63,099 nucleotides of DNA from Lachnoanaerobaculum sp. ICM7 (GTDB taxonomy: Bacteria; Bacillota; Clostridia; Lachnospirales; Lachnospiraceae). The DNA lies in NCBI RefSeq assembly GCF_000287675.1, contig NZ_ALJL01000009.1, positions 1-63,099 of the forward strand, written 5' to 3'. A model generated the notes under the pieces. The model was given only the letters and a program-made list of their open reading frames with translations. It searched no databases and was not told the origin of the DNA. Of this stretch, positions 45,660 to 53,737 are shown piece after piece. Position 1 is the stretch's first letter, and every line of letters begins with the position of its first letter. The translations under genes and the position numbers were made by a program.

Positions 45660-45705
45660 CAAGTAAGATTTGATGTAATATACTTAATCCATCAAAGCAA
45701 ATATG

Positions 45706-45777
45706 TCTCTTATAGTTCAATGGATAGAATGACCGGCTACGAACCGGTTGATTCCGGTTCGAATCCGGATAGGAGAA
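45706..45777 (+). tRNA. tRNA-Arg (anticodon ACG)
   Basis: Acceptor stem TCTCTTA (45706-45712) pairs with TAGGAGA (45770-45776), discriminator A. The anticodon stem ACCGG/CCGGT encloses CTACGAA, so the anticodon is ACG, read as ICG after deamination. The T-arm is TCCGG-TTCGAAT-CCGGA. CCA is not encoded. Confidence 0.92.
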
Positions 45778-45823
45778 TAGATATTTCACAGCAGTTTGGT
45801 TAATGAGATATCAATTTATATAA

Positions 45824-45907
45824 GGGCAGGTGTCCCGAGTGGCGAAGGGGGCGGACTGTAAATCCGTTACAAAAGAAACACCGCAGGTTCAAATCCTGCT
45901 CTGCCCA
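45824..45907 (+). tRNA. tRNA-Tyr (anticodon GTA)
   Basis: Acceptor stem GGGCAGG (45824-45830) pairs with TCTGCCC (45900-45906), discriminator A. The anticodon stem encloses CTGTAAA, so the anticodon is GTA. A long variable arm, as expected for bacterial tRNA-Tyr, is present. The T-arm is GCAGG-TTCAAAT-CCTGC. Confidence 0.95.
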
Positions 45908-45938
45908 CTATCATTTGCATTTTGCGCTATTTAATATT

Positions 45939-45980
45939 ATACTATATATCAGCTGTTTTATTATAGCTGATATATAGTAT
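45939..45980 (+). repeat. Perfect 16-bp inverted repeat between tRNA-Tyr and pirin gene
   Basis: The arms at 45939-45954 (ending ATCAGCT) and 45965-45980 (beginning AGCTGAT) are fully complementary, with a 10-base loop. There is no T run. The GAGG ribosome site of the pirin gene follows at once, so the hairpin could affect translation or protect a 3' end of the tRNA transcript. Confidence 0.6.
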
Positions 45981-45996
45981 ATGAGGTTAAAAGATT

Positions 45997-46842
45997 TTGA
46001 ATAGAGAAGTTATATATGAGACGAAAGGAATGAGGGCAACAGACGGTGCAGGTGTACAGCTTGTTCGTGTATTTGGAAACCGGACTACAGATATTTATGA
46101 TCCTTTTTTGATGTTGGATGCTTTTGACAGTAAAGATAAGAGAGATTATAGCGCAGGATTTCCTATGCACCCTCATAGAGGTATAGAGACTGTGAGCTTT
46201 TTATGCAAAGGAGAAATGACTCATAGGGATCATCTTGGGATTGAGGCCACAATATATGATGGAGAGGCACAATGGCTAACGGCAGGTTCAGGTGCGGAAC
46301 ATGAAGAAATGCCCGGAGGTGAGCGCATACTTGGAGCACAATTATGGCTTAATTTACCTGCAAAGGATAAAATGAGTGCACCACCGGCTTATCATAGTAT
46401 TACAAATAAAGAGATTAAAGAGTTTAAACTTGAAGGTGGCAAACTTCGACTTATTACAGGAAAGTATAAAAATGAAGAAGGGTGGCAGGGTAAGTATCTG
46501 CCATTAGACTTTTATGATATACATCTTGAGGCAAATGCAAAGATTGAGATACCGGTAAGAGAGGGATGGTCGGCTTTTGTATTTACATTGCTTGGAGAGG
46601 TGACGGTGGGAGGTAAGCTTATATCTGAAAAGACAGCGGCAAAGCTTGGAGACGGAGATAGGGTCCTGCTTGAGACAAAAGAAAGCGGAGCGGAAATACT
46701 GATATATTCATCAAAGCGTCTTGATGAGCCTGTGGCATGGTATGGTCCGATAGTTATGAATACGCACGAGGAAATAAGACAGGCATTTGAAGAGCTGAAT
46801 GCAGGTACATTTATAAAAGAAAGAGCTGACTATAGTAATTAG
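45997..46842 (+). CDS. Pirin family protein
   Basis: A 281-residue bicupin of the pirin family. The N-terminal cupin carries the metal-site text FPMHPHRGIETVSF with a later histidine (TAGSGAEHEEMPGG), and the C-terminal cupin is more diverged. Bacterial pirins are iron-binding proteins with proposed quercetinase or redox-regulator roles; the role here is unknown. The TTG start has GAGG upstream; no in-frame ATG lies near with a better site. It stands alone between an inverted repeat and a new promoter. Confidence 0.92.
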   Translation: MNREVIYETKGMRATDGAGVQLVRVFGNRTTDIYDPFLMLDAFDSKDKRDYSAGFPMHPHRGIETVSFLCKGEMTHRDHLGIEATIYDGEAQWLTAGSGAEHEEMPGGERILGAQLWLNLPAKDKMSAPPAYHSITNKEIKEFKLEGGKLRLITGKYKNEEGWQGKYLPLDFYDIHLEANAKIEIPVREGWSAFVFTLLGEVTVGGKLISEKTAAKLGDGDRVLLETKESGAEILIYSSKRLDEPVAWYGPIVMNTHEEIRQAFEELNAGTFIKERADYSN

Positions 46843-46900
46843 ATTTTAAATTAGTAAAAGGGAAATAAAATACTTCATCGGATTACAATAATTACTTACA

Positions 46901-46929
46901 TTGACATAAATTTTTGACTGAATTATAAT
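46901..46929 (+). promoter_or_regulatory. Sigma-A promoter for the CsoR-like repressor
   Basis: A -35 TTGACA (46901-46906) and a -10 TATAAT (46924-46929) are spaced by 17 bases, both consensus. About 95 bases of leader precede the start codon. Confidence 0.85.
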
Positions 46930-47026
46930 ACTTTCATATTTAGAAAGGTATATAAAGCGATTAGCTATTATTCTATGCCATTATTATATTGCGACAAAAC
47001 AGATTGACATAATAAACGGAGGTATT

Positions 47027-47302
47027 ATGAAACAGTGTATGGATTTAAACAATCTGCATTGTAGATTAAAAAAGATAATAGGACAGGTACAGGCGATAGA
47101 TAAAATGATCGAGGAAGATATACCATGTGAGGATATTCTTTCTCAGATAAATGCGGCAAAGTCAGCATTACACGGTTGCGGAAAGGTAATACTGGAAGGA
47201 CATATAAAACACTGTGTTAGAGACGGTATTGAACATGGTGATGCGGATAAGACTATAAAAGAGTTTACAAAAGCGGTAGAGAGATTTGCAAATATGGGAT
47301 AA
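47027..47302 (+). CDS. CsoR/FrmR-family metal-sensing repressor
   Basis: A 91-residue all-helical repressor of the CsoR/RcnR/FrmR (DUF156) family. C34, H59 and C63 have the same spacing as the copper-binding Cys-His-Cys triad of CsoR (36-61-65), so copper or another soft metal, or a reactive sulfur or aldehyde signal, is the likely effector. AACGGAGG precedes the ATG. No copper ATPase or chaperone gene is adjacent; it is transcribed alone from a consensus promoter and ended by a terminator, so its targets lie elsewhere. Confidence 0.9.
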   Translation: MKQCMDLNNLHCRLKKIIGQVQAIDKMIEEDIPCEDILSQINAAKSALHGCGKVILEGHIKHCVRDGIEHGDADKTIKEFTKAVERFANMG

Positions 47303-47338
47303 TAGTAAATTCAATATATTTATGTTTTATTCAAGTAC

Positions 47339-47370
47339 AGGATGGGTTGATTTTCAACCTGTCCTTTTTT
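47339..47370 (+). terminator. Terminator after the CsoR-like gene
   Basis: AGGATGGGTTGA (47339-47350) pairs with TCAACCTGTCCT (47354-47365) with two G-U pairs, followed by T residues. Confidence 0.9.
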
Positions 47371-47453
47371 AGGACTGCCTTTTTTTACTGATATAGTATA
47401 TAATATCTATTTGGCATTAAAATTAATAAGAAGAATAATATAGAGGAGACAAG

Positions 47454-48068
47454 ATGAGCGAAAAAGAAAAGATGCTCGCAGGAAAGATATATGACCCCAC
47501 TGATGAAGAGCTTGTCAGGTTGAGAACGAAAGCTCACAGACTTTCACAACAGTACAATACTTTATTTGAGGATGATTGTCTGAGAGATACTATTATTGAC
47601 GAGCTCATACCAAATAAAGGTAAGGGAGTCTATTTACAAGGTCCGATTTATTTTGACTATGGAGCCTTCACAACATTTGGAGAAAACTGCTATGCCAATT
47701 TTAATTTGACTGTATTGGATGTATGTCCTGTAAATATAGGTGACAATGTAATGTTTGGACTGAACTGCAGTCTTATGACACCTGTTCATCCGCTTAGATG
47801 GCAGGAGAGAAATATAAAATATAAAGCAGATGGAAGTGCATATGATGATGAATATGGAAAGCCTATTAATATAGGGTCAAACTGCTGGATTGCGGCTAAT
47901 GTGGTAATAACAGGAGGTGTGACTATAGGAGAGGGCAGTGCAATAGCTGCCGGAAGTGTAGTTACAAAGGATATACCGGCAAATTCACTTGCTGCCGGAA
48001 ATCCCTGCAGAGTGCTTAGAGAGATAACTGAAGAAGATTCTGTAAAATACAAGAGTGAATTATTTTAG
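47454..48068 (+). CDS. Sugar O-acetyltransferase (maltose/galactoside type)
   Basis: A 204-residue acetyl-CoA-dependent enzyme of the LacA/Maa left-handed beta-helix family. The N-terminal Mac domain starts MLAGKIYDPTDEEL. The catalytic histidine is expected in TPVHPL, and hexapeptide repeats follow to GSVVTKDIPANSLAAGNPCR. It acetylates maltose, glucose or similar sugars in the cytosol. AGAGGAGACAAG precedes the start. It is the first of a row of closely spaced genes to 51.7 kb. Confidence 0.94.
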   Translation: MSEKEKMLAGKIYDPTDEELVRLRTKAHRLSQQYNTLFEDDCLRDTIIDELIPNKGKGVYLQGPIYFDYGAFTTFGENCYANFNLTVLDVCPVNIGDNVMFGLNCSLMTPVHPLRWQERNIKYKADGSAYDDEYGKPINIGSNCWIAANVVITGGVTIGEGSAIAAGSVVTKDIPANSLAAGNPCRVLREITEEDSVKYKSELF

Positions 48069-48087
48069 AATAAAGGTTTATAAAAAT

Positions 48088-48945
48088 ATGAATAAGGAAT
48101 TTATAAAAGAATTAACAATCGATATTATCGTGGATATCATAGCAGGTACTTTTATGGGAATAGGTACATACTGCTTTGCGGCGGCATTCAAATTCCCAAT
48201 GGTAGGATTTACAGGTTTGGCACTAATTATTTACCAATTGGTAGGGCTTCCTGTCGGAATAGGAACAATAATATTAAATATACCTTTTGCAATACTTTCA
48301 TACAGAGAAATAGGAAGAAAATTTTTATTGAAGTCTGTTAAATCAATTATAATAACTTCAATAATGATTGATATAGTTGCAAAAGCTATGCCTGTTTATC
48401 AAGGGGATTATATGTTGGCTGCTATATGTACCGGAATAATATCGGCAACAGGATATGCTCTTATATTTATGAGAGATTCTTCCACAGGCGGTGCGGACTT
48501 TATAATGGTTTTGATACATCATTTCTTCCCACATATTTCACTTGGAAAGATAGCATTAGTTATAGACTCATTGATTATTGTACTGGGTGTTGCATTGGTC
48601 TCAAGAAATGTAAACAGTTTGATTTACGGACTTATTATAGCTTATTTGGTTTCCGTAGTGCTTGATAAGGCGATGGACGGACTTACAGCCGGCAAGCTTA
48701 TTATGATTATTTGTGATAAGCCGAAGGAAATGGCAAAAGAGATATCAGATCTTATTGACAGAGGCTCGACTTATCTTAAGGCAGTGGGAAGCTATACGGA
48801 TGAAGAAAGAAATGTAGTAATGTGTGCATGCAGAACAAAGGAAGTGCATACAGTAAGACAGGCTGCAAAAAAGCTGGATCCTAATTCATTTGTTATTATT
48901 TTGGATTCAAATGAAGTGGCAGGAGAAGGATTTAGACATTTATAA
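48088..48945 (+). CDS. YitT family membrane protein (DUF161/DUF2179)
   Basis: A 285-residue integral membrane protein with five or so hydrophobic helices in the first 205 residues (YitT_membrane, with FPMVGFTGLALIIYQL, STGGADFIMVLIHHFF) and a C-terminal cytosolic DUF2179 domain of about 80 residues. The function of the family is not established; a transport role is assumed. I use ATG 48088 since an upstream frame extension lies within the previous gene. It is probably co-transcribed with the acetyltransferase. Confidence 0.9.
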   Translation: MNKEFIKELTIDIIVDIIAGTFMGIGTYCFAAAFKFPMVGFTGLALIIYQLVGLPVGIGTIILNIPFAILSYREIGRKFLLKSVKSIIITSIMIDIVAKAMPVYQGDYMLAAICTGIISATGYALIFMRDSSTGGADFIMVLIHHFFPHISLGKIALVIDSLIIVLGVALVSRNVNSLIYGLIIAYLVSVVLDKAMDGLTAGKLIMIICDKPKEMAKEISDLIDRGSTYLKAVGSYTDEERNVVMCACRTKEVHTVRQAAKKLDPNSFVIILDSNEVAGEGFRHL

Positions 48946-48955
48946 GGATGTAAGA

Positions 48956-49801
48956 ATGAATATATTTGAAGAAAAGAGAATAAAGATAAGTGAAGCAGTT
49001 CTTGCATTGGATTTGGACGGTACATTGACAAATTCAAAAAAAGAGATTACTGAGAATACTAAAGCAGCTATAGATAAATTTGTAAAGGCCGGAGGGACAG
49101 TTGTACTTGCTTCAGGCAGGCCTACATTCGGAGTAAGTCCGATAGCAAATATACTTGAACTTGAAAAGAAAGGTGGCTATATCCTTTCATATAATGGTGG
49201 CTATTTTTATGATTGTAAAAATGAGAAAGAGCTGTTCATGAAGGAGCTTGCTCATGAATATCTGCCTATATTGGAAGAGCAGGCTAAGCATTTTGGAGTA
49301 AATCTGATGACTTACAATCATGATAAGGCATATGCATTGGATATAGATGAGCAATATTATATGTTGGAGGTAACAATAAATCACTTTATAAGAGTGAAGG
49401 TTGATCCTCTTGCACCACAGATTACATTTCCTATTATTAAATGCTTGATGACTGCACCGGGTGATCATCTTGCTAAGGTGGAGCAGGAGATGAAAAAGCT
49501 TTGGGAAGGAAAGTTAAATATTGTTCGTTCAGAGCCGTATTTTTTAGAGCTTACAGAAGTAGGTATAGATAAAGCAAGTACTCTTTTAAATATGACAAAG
49601 AAGATCGGCGAGGACATAAAGAACCTTGTTTGCTGTGGAGACGGATTCAATGATTTATCAATGATACAGGCTGCAGGTATAGGTGTGGCAATGGCAAATG
49701 CTCAGGAGAAGGTAAGACAGGCGGCAGACTATATTACAAAGTCCAATGATGAGGATGGTATAGTAGATGTGATTGAAAAGCTGTTTTATTGGGACAGATA
49801 G
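48956..49801 (+). CDS. HAD-superfamily hydrolase (Cof-type phosphatase)
   Basis: A 281-residue Cof-like phosphatase with motif I LDLDGTLTNSKKEI (nucleophile near residue 20), a threonine/serine motif in VLASGRPTFGV, and a late motif CCGDGFNDLSMIQAAGIGVAMANA. It dephosphorylates small phosphorylated metabolites; the substrate is unknown. ATG 48956 with AAGGATG upstream follows the YitT stop by ten bases. It is a paralogue in function to the HAD gene at 5.5 kb, though the sequences differ. Confidence 0.92.
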   Translation: MNIFEEKRIKISEAVLALDLDGTLTNSKKEITENTKAAIDKFVKAGGTVVLASGRPTFGVSPIANILELEKKGGYILSYNGGYFYDCKNEKELFMKELAHEYLPILEEQAKHFGVNLMTYNHDKAYALDIDEQYYMLEVTINHFIRVKVDPLAPQITFPIIKCLMTAPGDHLAKVEQEMKKLWEGKLNIVRSEPYFLELTEVGIDKASTLLNMTKKIGEDIKNLVCCGDGFNDLSMIQAAGIGVAMANAQEKVRQAADYITKSNDEDGIVDVIEKLFYWDR

Positions 49802-49819
49802 ATTTTGTGGAGGATTTGA

Positions 49820-50089
49820 ATGAACAGAGGAAAACGTCCGAAAATAAAGATAACAATTACTGACAGAAGAGGTAAGATGGGATGTCATAGAGGACACCAT
49901 GTAGGTGAAGTATTCGATTATGATGAGGACAGGGGTAAGATCTGTCCTATGGCGATGCACTGTGCCTTTCCATATATAGACATTTTAAGATATGGAGGAA
50001 GTTTACCGGGACAGCCTGAGGGATGTGCTGAATTTTGCTGTTCAGATGCGGATGTTATTTTGGTTTTTAAGGCTGAGATGGAAAAATAA
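49820..50089 (+). CDS. TIGR04076 family small protein
   Basis: An 89-residue cysteine-containing protein (C22, and C42, C48 with later C69, C73, C74). The pattern of MGCHRGHHVGEVFDY and a CPMAMHCAFPYI segment is typical of TIGR04076, small proteins of unknown function in anaerobes that may bind a metal or FeS centre. TGGAGGATTTG precedes the ATG. It lies 18 bases after the HAD gene. Confidence 0.75.
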   Translation: MNRGKRPKIKITITDRRGKMGCHRGHHVGEVFDYDEDRGKICPMAMHCAFPYIDILRYGGSLPGQPEGCAEFCCSDADVILVFKAEMEK

Positions 50090-50100
50090 AGGGAGTGAGT

Positions 50101-51090
50101 ATGAATAAAAAGCCTATACTTGAAATTATTGCAGACCGTTTGAGACAAACCGAATTTAAAGATGATGATATAATTACTTTGGGAAAGGATTTTTCACTAC
50201 CAAGTGATGAAAAAGGTCTTAGATATGTCGACGGTGCAAAGGATGGTATATGTGCATATCATATGGGGGCGGCAGAGATCACAAAGAAAGATATAGAAGA
50301 GATAAATAAGGTTATCACACTTGCAAATAAAGGTGATTATGATCAGGCTGATTCTGTACTTGAAAAGCTTTGTGAACGTATAAGATTGGTGAATTTTATA
50401 GATGAACTTCAAGATTGTATACTTGATCGAAAAGATGAAATAGAAGATAAATTTTATGTGTATTCTTTGCATTTGATGACTCAGTCTGCAAATATTGAAT
50501 GTGTTAAAGTTGGAATGATGATTCAGGAATTGTTTACACAAAGTGATGAAGTAAAGGGTATGGTAAGGACTCTTGGACTTTCGGATGAGTTTACATTGTA
50601 TTCGGTTTTTATAATGCGAAACTGGGAGAATGGAAATACTGAGATCATGAATATTGCAAAGTCTGTAAACGGATGGGGTAAAGTGCATGCAGTTCACTAT
50701 ATTGAGCCTGATACAGAAGAGATAAGACAGTGGCTTTTGACAGATGCAGTGTCAAATGATGTTATGCCGGCTTATCCGGGATGGGATTGCTATAAAAAGG
50801 CAGATGTGGGATCTGTAATTAAAAAAGATAAGCTTAGTTATAAAGAACTCGAAGGAGTTTTATCTATTGTAGATGCAATGCTTGATGAAGGACCGGTACT
50901 GGGTATTTCAAACATTGAAGATCCTAAGGAGGTACTATTGAATGTATTAAATCATGCGATAAAACATGCTCCTTTAAGTGTCAAGGATTGTAAGATTATA
51001 AGTAATATTTTAGATTGGCAAAAAGAAAATCTTGGAGATACAGAGATAGAATCAATTTCAAATAAAATTTTGGAAACCGGTGAGAAATAA
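50101..51090 (+). CDS. Unknown protein, mainly helical
   Basis: A 329-residue cytosolic protein I do not recognise. There is no signal peptide, membrane helix or nucleotide motif. Evenly spaced hydrophobic/charged helices suggest a repeat-type helical fold. A central segment (VNGWGKVHAVHYIEPDTEEI) resembles helical repeat proteins in this phylum, but I cannot name the family. AAAGGGAGTGAGT precedes ATG 50101, 11 bases after the previous gene. Confidence 0.7.
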   Translation: MNKKPILEIIADRLRQTEFKDDDIITLGKDFSLPSDEKGLRYVDGAKDGICAYHMGAAEITKKDIEEINKVITLANKGDYDQADSVLEKLCERIRLVNFIDELQDCILDRKDEIEDKFYVYSLHLMTQSANIECVKVGMMIQELFTQSDEVKGMVRTLGLSDEFTLYSVFIMRNWENGNTEIMNIAKSVNGWGKVHAVHYIEPDTEEIRQWLLTDAVSNDVMPAYPGWDCYKKADVGSVIKKDKLSYKELEGVLSIVDAMLDEGPVLGISNIEDPKEVLLNVLNHAIKHAPLSVKDCKIISNILDWQKENLGDTEIESISNKILETGEK

Positions 51091-51114
51091 AATATACTAT
51101 TAGAAAGGTAAATA

Positions 51115-51753
51115 ATGCTGGGTAAGACACATTTTTCTGTAGGGATGGCGGCAGGACTTGCACTCTGCAGACCACAGAGTATAACAATGCTTGTTGCAGG
51201 AACAGCTTTAGCAGGATTTGGAGGAATTATCAGTGATATAGATGTAGGTACATCCGGTGTCTACAATAAGGTGGATCGTATTATAGGATTGGCCATTGGA
51301 ACTGTTACAGGAATAGTAATTGCAGATGCTGTTTTTCACGTTGGCATATATGACAGACTGATGGCGGACAGCAATATTGCCCGAATTATTACCGGAGTAT
51401 TAGCGTTTCTGTGTATATGTATTTTTGGAATGAAACAGCCACATAGATCATTTATGCACTCAATATTGGCATTACTTGGTCTCAGCTTTTTTGTATATAT
51501 GATTTTCCCTGATGTGGCACCGTATTTTAGTATAGGTTTTGCTTCACATATGGTTATTGATGCACTAAATGGTAAGCGTGAGAAACTTTTTTGGCCTGTA
51601 GGCAAAGGATTTGCATTACGAATGTGCTCATCAGACGGATTAGTAAATAATTTGCTTTTTCACATATCTAATTTACTGGTATTGATATTAATACTGACTT
51701 CACGGCCTGTACTTTTTATTCTGATTAATATAAGCGGTTTATTACAAAGATAA
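51115..51753 (+). CDS. YdjM-type membrane-bound metal-dependent hydrolase
   Basis: A 212-residue membrane protein of the YdjM/DUF457 family, with GKTHFSVGMAAGLAL at the start, the acidic motif GGIISDIDVGTSG, the histidine motif QPHRSFMHSILAL, and about four hydrophobic helices. In other bacteria YdjM-like genes belong to the SOS response; no LexA box is visible here. AGAAAGGTAA precedes the ATG. A terminator ends this gene row. Confidence 0.88.
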   Translation: MLGKTHFSVGMAAGLALCRPQSITMLVAGTALAGFGGIISDIDVGTSGVYNKVDRIIGLAIGTVTGIVIADAVFHVGIYDRLMADSNIARIITGVLAFLCICIFGMKQPHRSFMHSILALLGLSFFVYMIFPDVAPYFSIGFASHMVIDALNGKREKLFWPVGKGFALRMCSSDGLVNNLLFHISNLLVLILILTSRPVLFILINISGLLQR

Positions 51754-51770
51754 AATATATTTCTCTAATT

Positions 51771-51796
51771 CCCTGTTTTAAAATACAGGGGATTTT
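51771..51796 (+). terminator. Terminator after the YdjM-type gene
   Basis: CCCTGT (51771-51776) pairs with ACAGGG (51785-51790), followed by GATTTTTT. Confidence 0.75.
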
Positions 51797-51812
51797 TTAT
51801 ACTGTAAGTATA

Positions 51813-51842
51813 TTGATGGTTACCTCGTGTATTTTATATAAT
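51813..51842 (+). promoter_or_regulatory. Probable promoter of the ATP-grasp/ADP-ribosylglycohydrolase unit
   Basis: A -35-like TTGATG (51813-51818) and a -10 TATAAT (51837-51842) are spaced by 18 bases, directly after a terminator and 27 bases before the first gene of the cluster. Confidence 0.6.
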
Positions 51843-51868
51843 ATAAAATAGTATAAAAAGGTGGTAGC

Positions 51869-52654
51869 ATGGGAAGAGTTTATTTAAAGACAAAATTTGA
51901 CAATGAAATGAAAATGGAAATTCCTCACAGTGTAAATATTGCAAATGCAATGTATGGATTTAGAGATATGGGAGCTGAGATAATTCCCTATCATAATATT
52001 GATGAAATTTATGATAGGGTAAATAGAGAAGATATAGTGCTTGATTATATAGGACAATGTAACAGTATATTCTCAAAATTTGGTGTTGAACCAAGTATAC
52101 CGGATTATCCGGATGTTCTGAAGCCATTTCTTGGAAGGAAGATTTGGAAGGATACTATAAACAGTATATCAAGAAGCGAAGAAAAATGGTCAGGGGGTTA
52201 TTTTGTTAAGCCTATAAAAAGTAAGGTTTTTACCGGTAAGATAATAGGTAGCATATCAGATCTTGTAGGCTGTGGAAATCATTCAGAAGATTATGAGGTA
52301 CTTGTAAGTGAGCCTTTAGATATATTTGCGGAGTGGAGATGCTTTATACTCTATGATGAGATAGTTGATGTCAGACCATATGGACTATTACTTGATAGAA
52401 ACAGAAAAAGCTATAAGTTTCATTATGACTCAAATGTTTTGGATTCTATGCTGGAGGCATTTGTCAAATGGGATGAAAGACCTATATCCTGTAGTATGGA
52501 CATATGTGTTACAAAAGATGGGCAAACATTGTTGGTAGAGATAAATGATGCCTATGCACTGGGATGCTATGGCTTGGCAAGTATTTTCTATGCTAAGCTT
52601 ATCTCAGCAAGATGGAGCGAACTTTTAGGCGTAAAGGATGAATACCGTTTTTAA
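51869..52654 (+). CDS. ATP-grasp domain protein (DUF4343-like), short form
   Basis: A 261-residue cytosolic protein whose C-terminal two thirds fit an ATP-grasp ligase: lysine in GYFVKPIKSKVFTG, EVLVSEPLDIFAEWRCFI for the adenine/acid region, and VEINDAYALG for the magnesium-binding end. It resembles DUF4343-type ATP-grasp proteins. Such enzymes join a carboxylate to an amine or thiol through an acyl phosphate; the substrates are unknown. AAGGTGGTAGC precedes the ATG. It begins a cluster with an ADP-ribosylglycohydrolase, a second ATP-grasp protein and a radical SAM enzyme. Confidence 0.8.
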   Translation: MGRVYLKTKFDNEMKMEIPHSVNIANAMYGFRDMGAEIIPYHNIDEIYDRVNREDIVLDYIGQCNSIFSKFGVEPSIPDYPDVLKPFLGRKIWKDTINSISRSEEKWSGGYFVKPIKSKVFTGKIIGSISDLVGCGNHSEDYEVLVSEPLDIFAEWRCFILYDEIVDVRPYGLLLDRNRKSYKFHYDSNVLDSMLEAFVKWDERPISCSMDICVTKDGQTLLVEINDAYALGCYGLASIFYAKLISARWSELLGVKDEYRF

Positions 52655-52701
52655 GATAGATATGTAATATATTGTTGTTATCAGGAGTAGGAGGTGAATT
52701 A

Positions 52702-53640
52702 ATGGATAATATTTGGAAATCGGGAATATATGGATTGGTAGTTGGAGATGCAATGGGAGTACCGGTGGAGTTTACTTCCGGAGAAGATAGAAAGATTGAT
52801 CCTGTAACCGATATGATAGGGTATGGCACATACAACCAGCCTGAGGGTACTTGGTCGGATGACAGCAGCATGGCACTTGCAACACTGGTCAGCATTAGAG
52901 ATAAGGATGAAATTGATTATAAAGATATAATGGAGAGATTCCGTGATTGGTGTATGTATGGAGCTTATACGCCATTTGATGAAGTCTTTGATATAGGAAT
53001 AGCTACTTCAAGAGCCATTATGAAATATAGTAATGGTGCCAAACCATTGGAATCGGGTGGTAAAACTGAGTGGGATAATGGTAACGGATCACTTATGAGA
53101 ATTTTACCTGTATGTCTGTATATATTTGAACAGCAAAGAGATATGAAACTGTCTGATGATGAATCGATAGATATTATACATAATTGTTCAGCTCTGACGC
53201 ATGCACATTTAAGAAGTAAGATAGCATGTGGCATATATTATTTTTTAGTAAAAGCTATTTTAGATAAAGACGGAGAATTAATAGAACGACTGCAGCAGGG
53301 AGTAGATAATGCATTTAAGTATTATGGCGAAAGTACTGAGAGTGAGCTTGACAATTATAACAGACTTATTTCACTTTCAGAATTTAAAGATACTCCTGAA
53401 AATCAGATAAAAAGTACAGGTTATGTAGTGTACACACTTGAAGCTGCGATATGGTGTTTGGTAAATTCATCTTCTTATGAGGAAGTTATTTTAAAAGCTG
53501 TAAATCTGGGTGATGATACAGATACGGTGGCAGCCATAACAGGTGGACTTGCGGGACTTTATTATGGCTATGACAATATACCTGACAAATGGAAATCCAA
53601 GCTACAGAAAAGGGAGTGGATAGAGAGTTTGTTAAATTGA
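52702..53640 (+). CDS. ADP-ribosylglycohydrolase (ARH/DraG family)
   Basis: A 312-residue helical, dinuclear-magnesium hydrolase that removes ADP-ribose from proteins, nucleic acids or small molecules. Motifs are GDAMGVPVEF, WSDDSSMALA (metal-binding acids near residue 50) and GDDTDTVAAITGGLAGLYYG near the C-terminus. The length is standard. ATG 52702 has GGAGGTGAAT upstream. It lies 47 bases after the first ATP-grasp gene. A partner ADP-ribosyltransferase is not seen in the window, so the substrate may be made elsewhere. Confidence 0.93.
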   Translation: MDNIWKSGIYGLVVGDAMGVPVEFTSGEDRKIDPVTDMIGYGTYNQPEGTWSDDSSMALATLVSIRDKDEIDYKDIMERFRDWCMYGAYTPFDEVFDIGIATSRAIMKYSNGAKPLESGGKTEWDNGNGSLMRILPVCLYIFEQQRDMKLSDDESIDIIHNCSALTHAHLRSKIACGIYYFLVKAILDKDGELIERLQQGVDNAFKYYGESTESELDNYNRLISLSEFKDTPENQIKSTGYVVYTLEAAIWCLVNSSSYEEVILKAVNLGDDTDTVAAITGGLAGLYYGYDNIPDKWKSKLQKREWIESLLN

Positions 53641-53662
53641 TAAAAGTTAATAGTGTTATAAG

Positions 53663-53692
53663 AAAGCTGGCATTTTTAATGTACAGCTTTTT
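53663..53692 (+). terminator. Weak hairpin after the ADP-ribosylglycohydrolase gene
   Basis: AAAGCTG (53663-53669) pairs with CAGCTTT (53684-53690) and is followed by TT and G. It may partly end transcription; a TATACT at 53696-53701 could be a -10 for the next genes. Confidence 0.45.
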
Positions 53693-53737
53693 GTTTATAC
53701 TAAAGATAATAAAAATAGGGTTTAATAGGGAGGATAT

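Noticed and set aside
24373-45705. Prophage or integrative element
   Set aside because: No integrase, terminase, capsid, relaxase or transposase genes and no clear attachment repeats were found.
46901-47302. Copper-resistance operon led by csoR
   Set aside because: The repressor has a CsoR-like ligand triad but is followed by a terminator, and no copper ATPase or chaperone gene is next to it.
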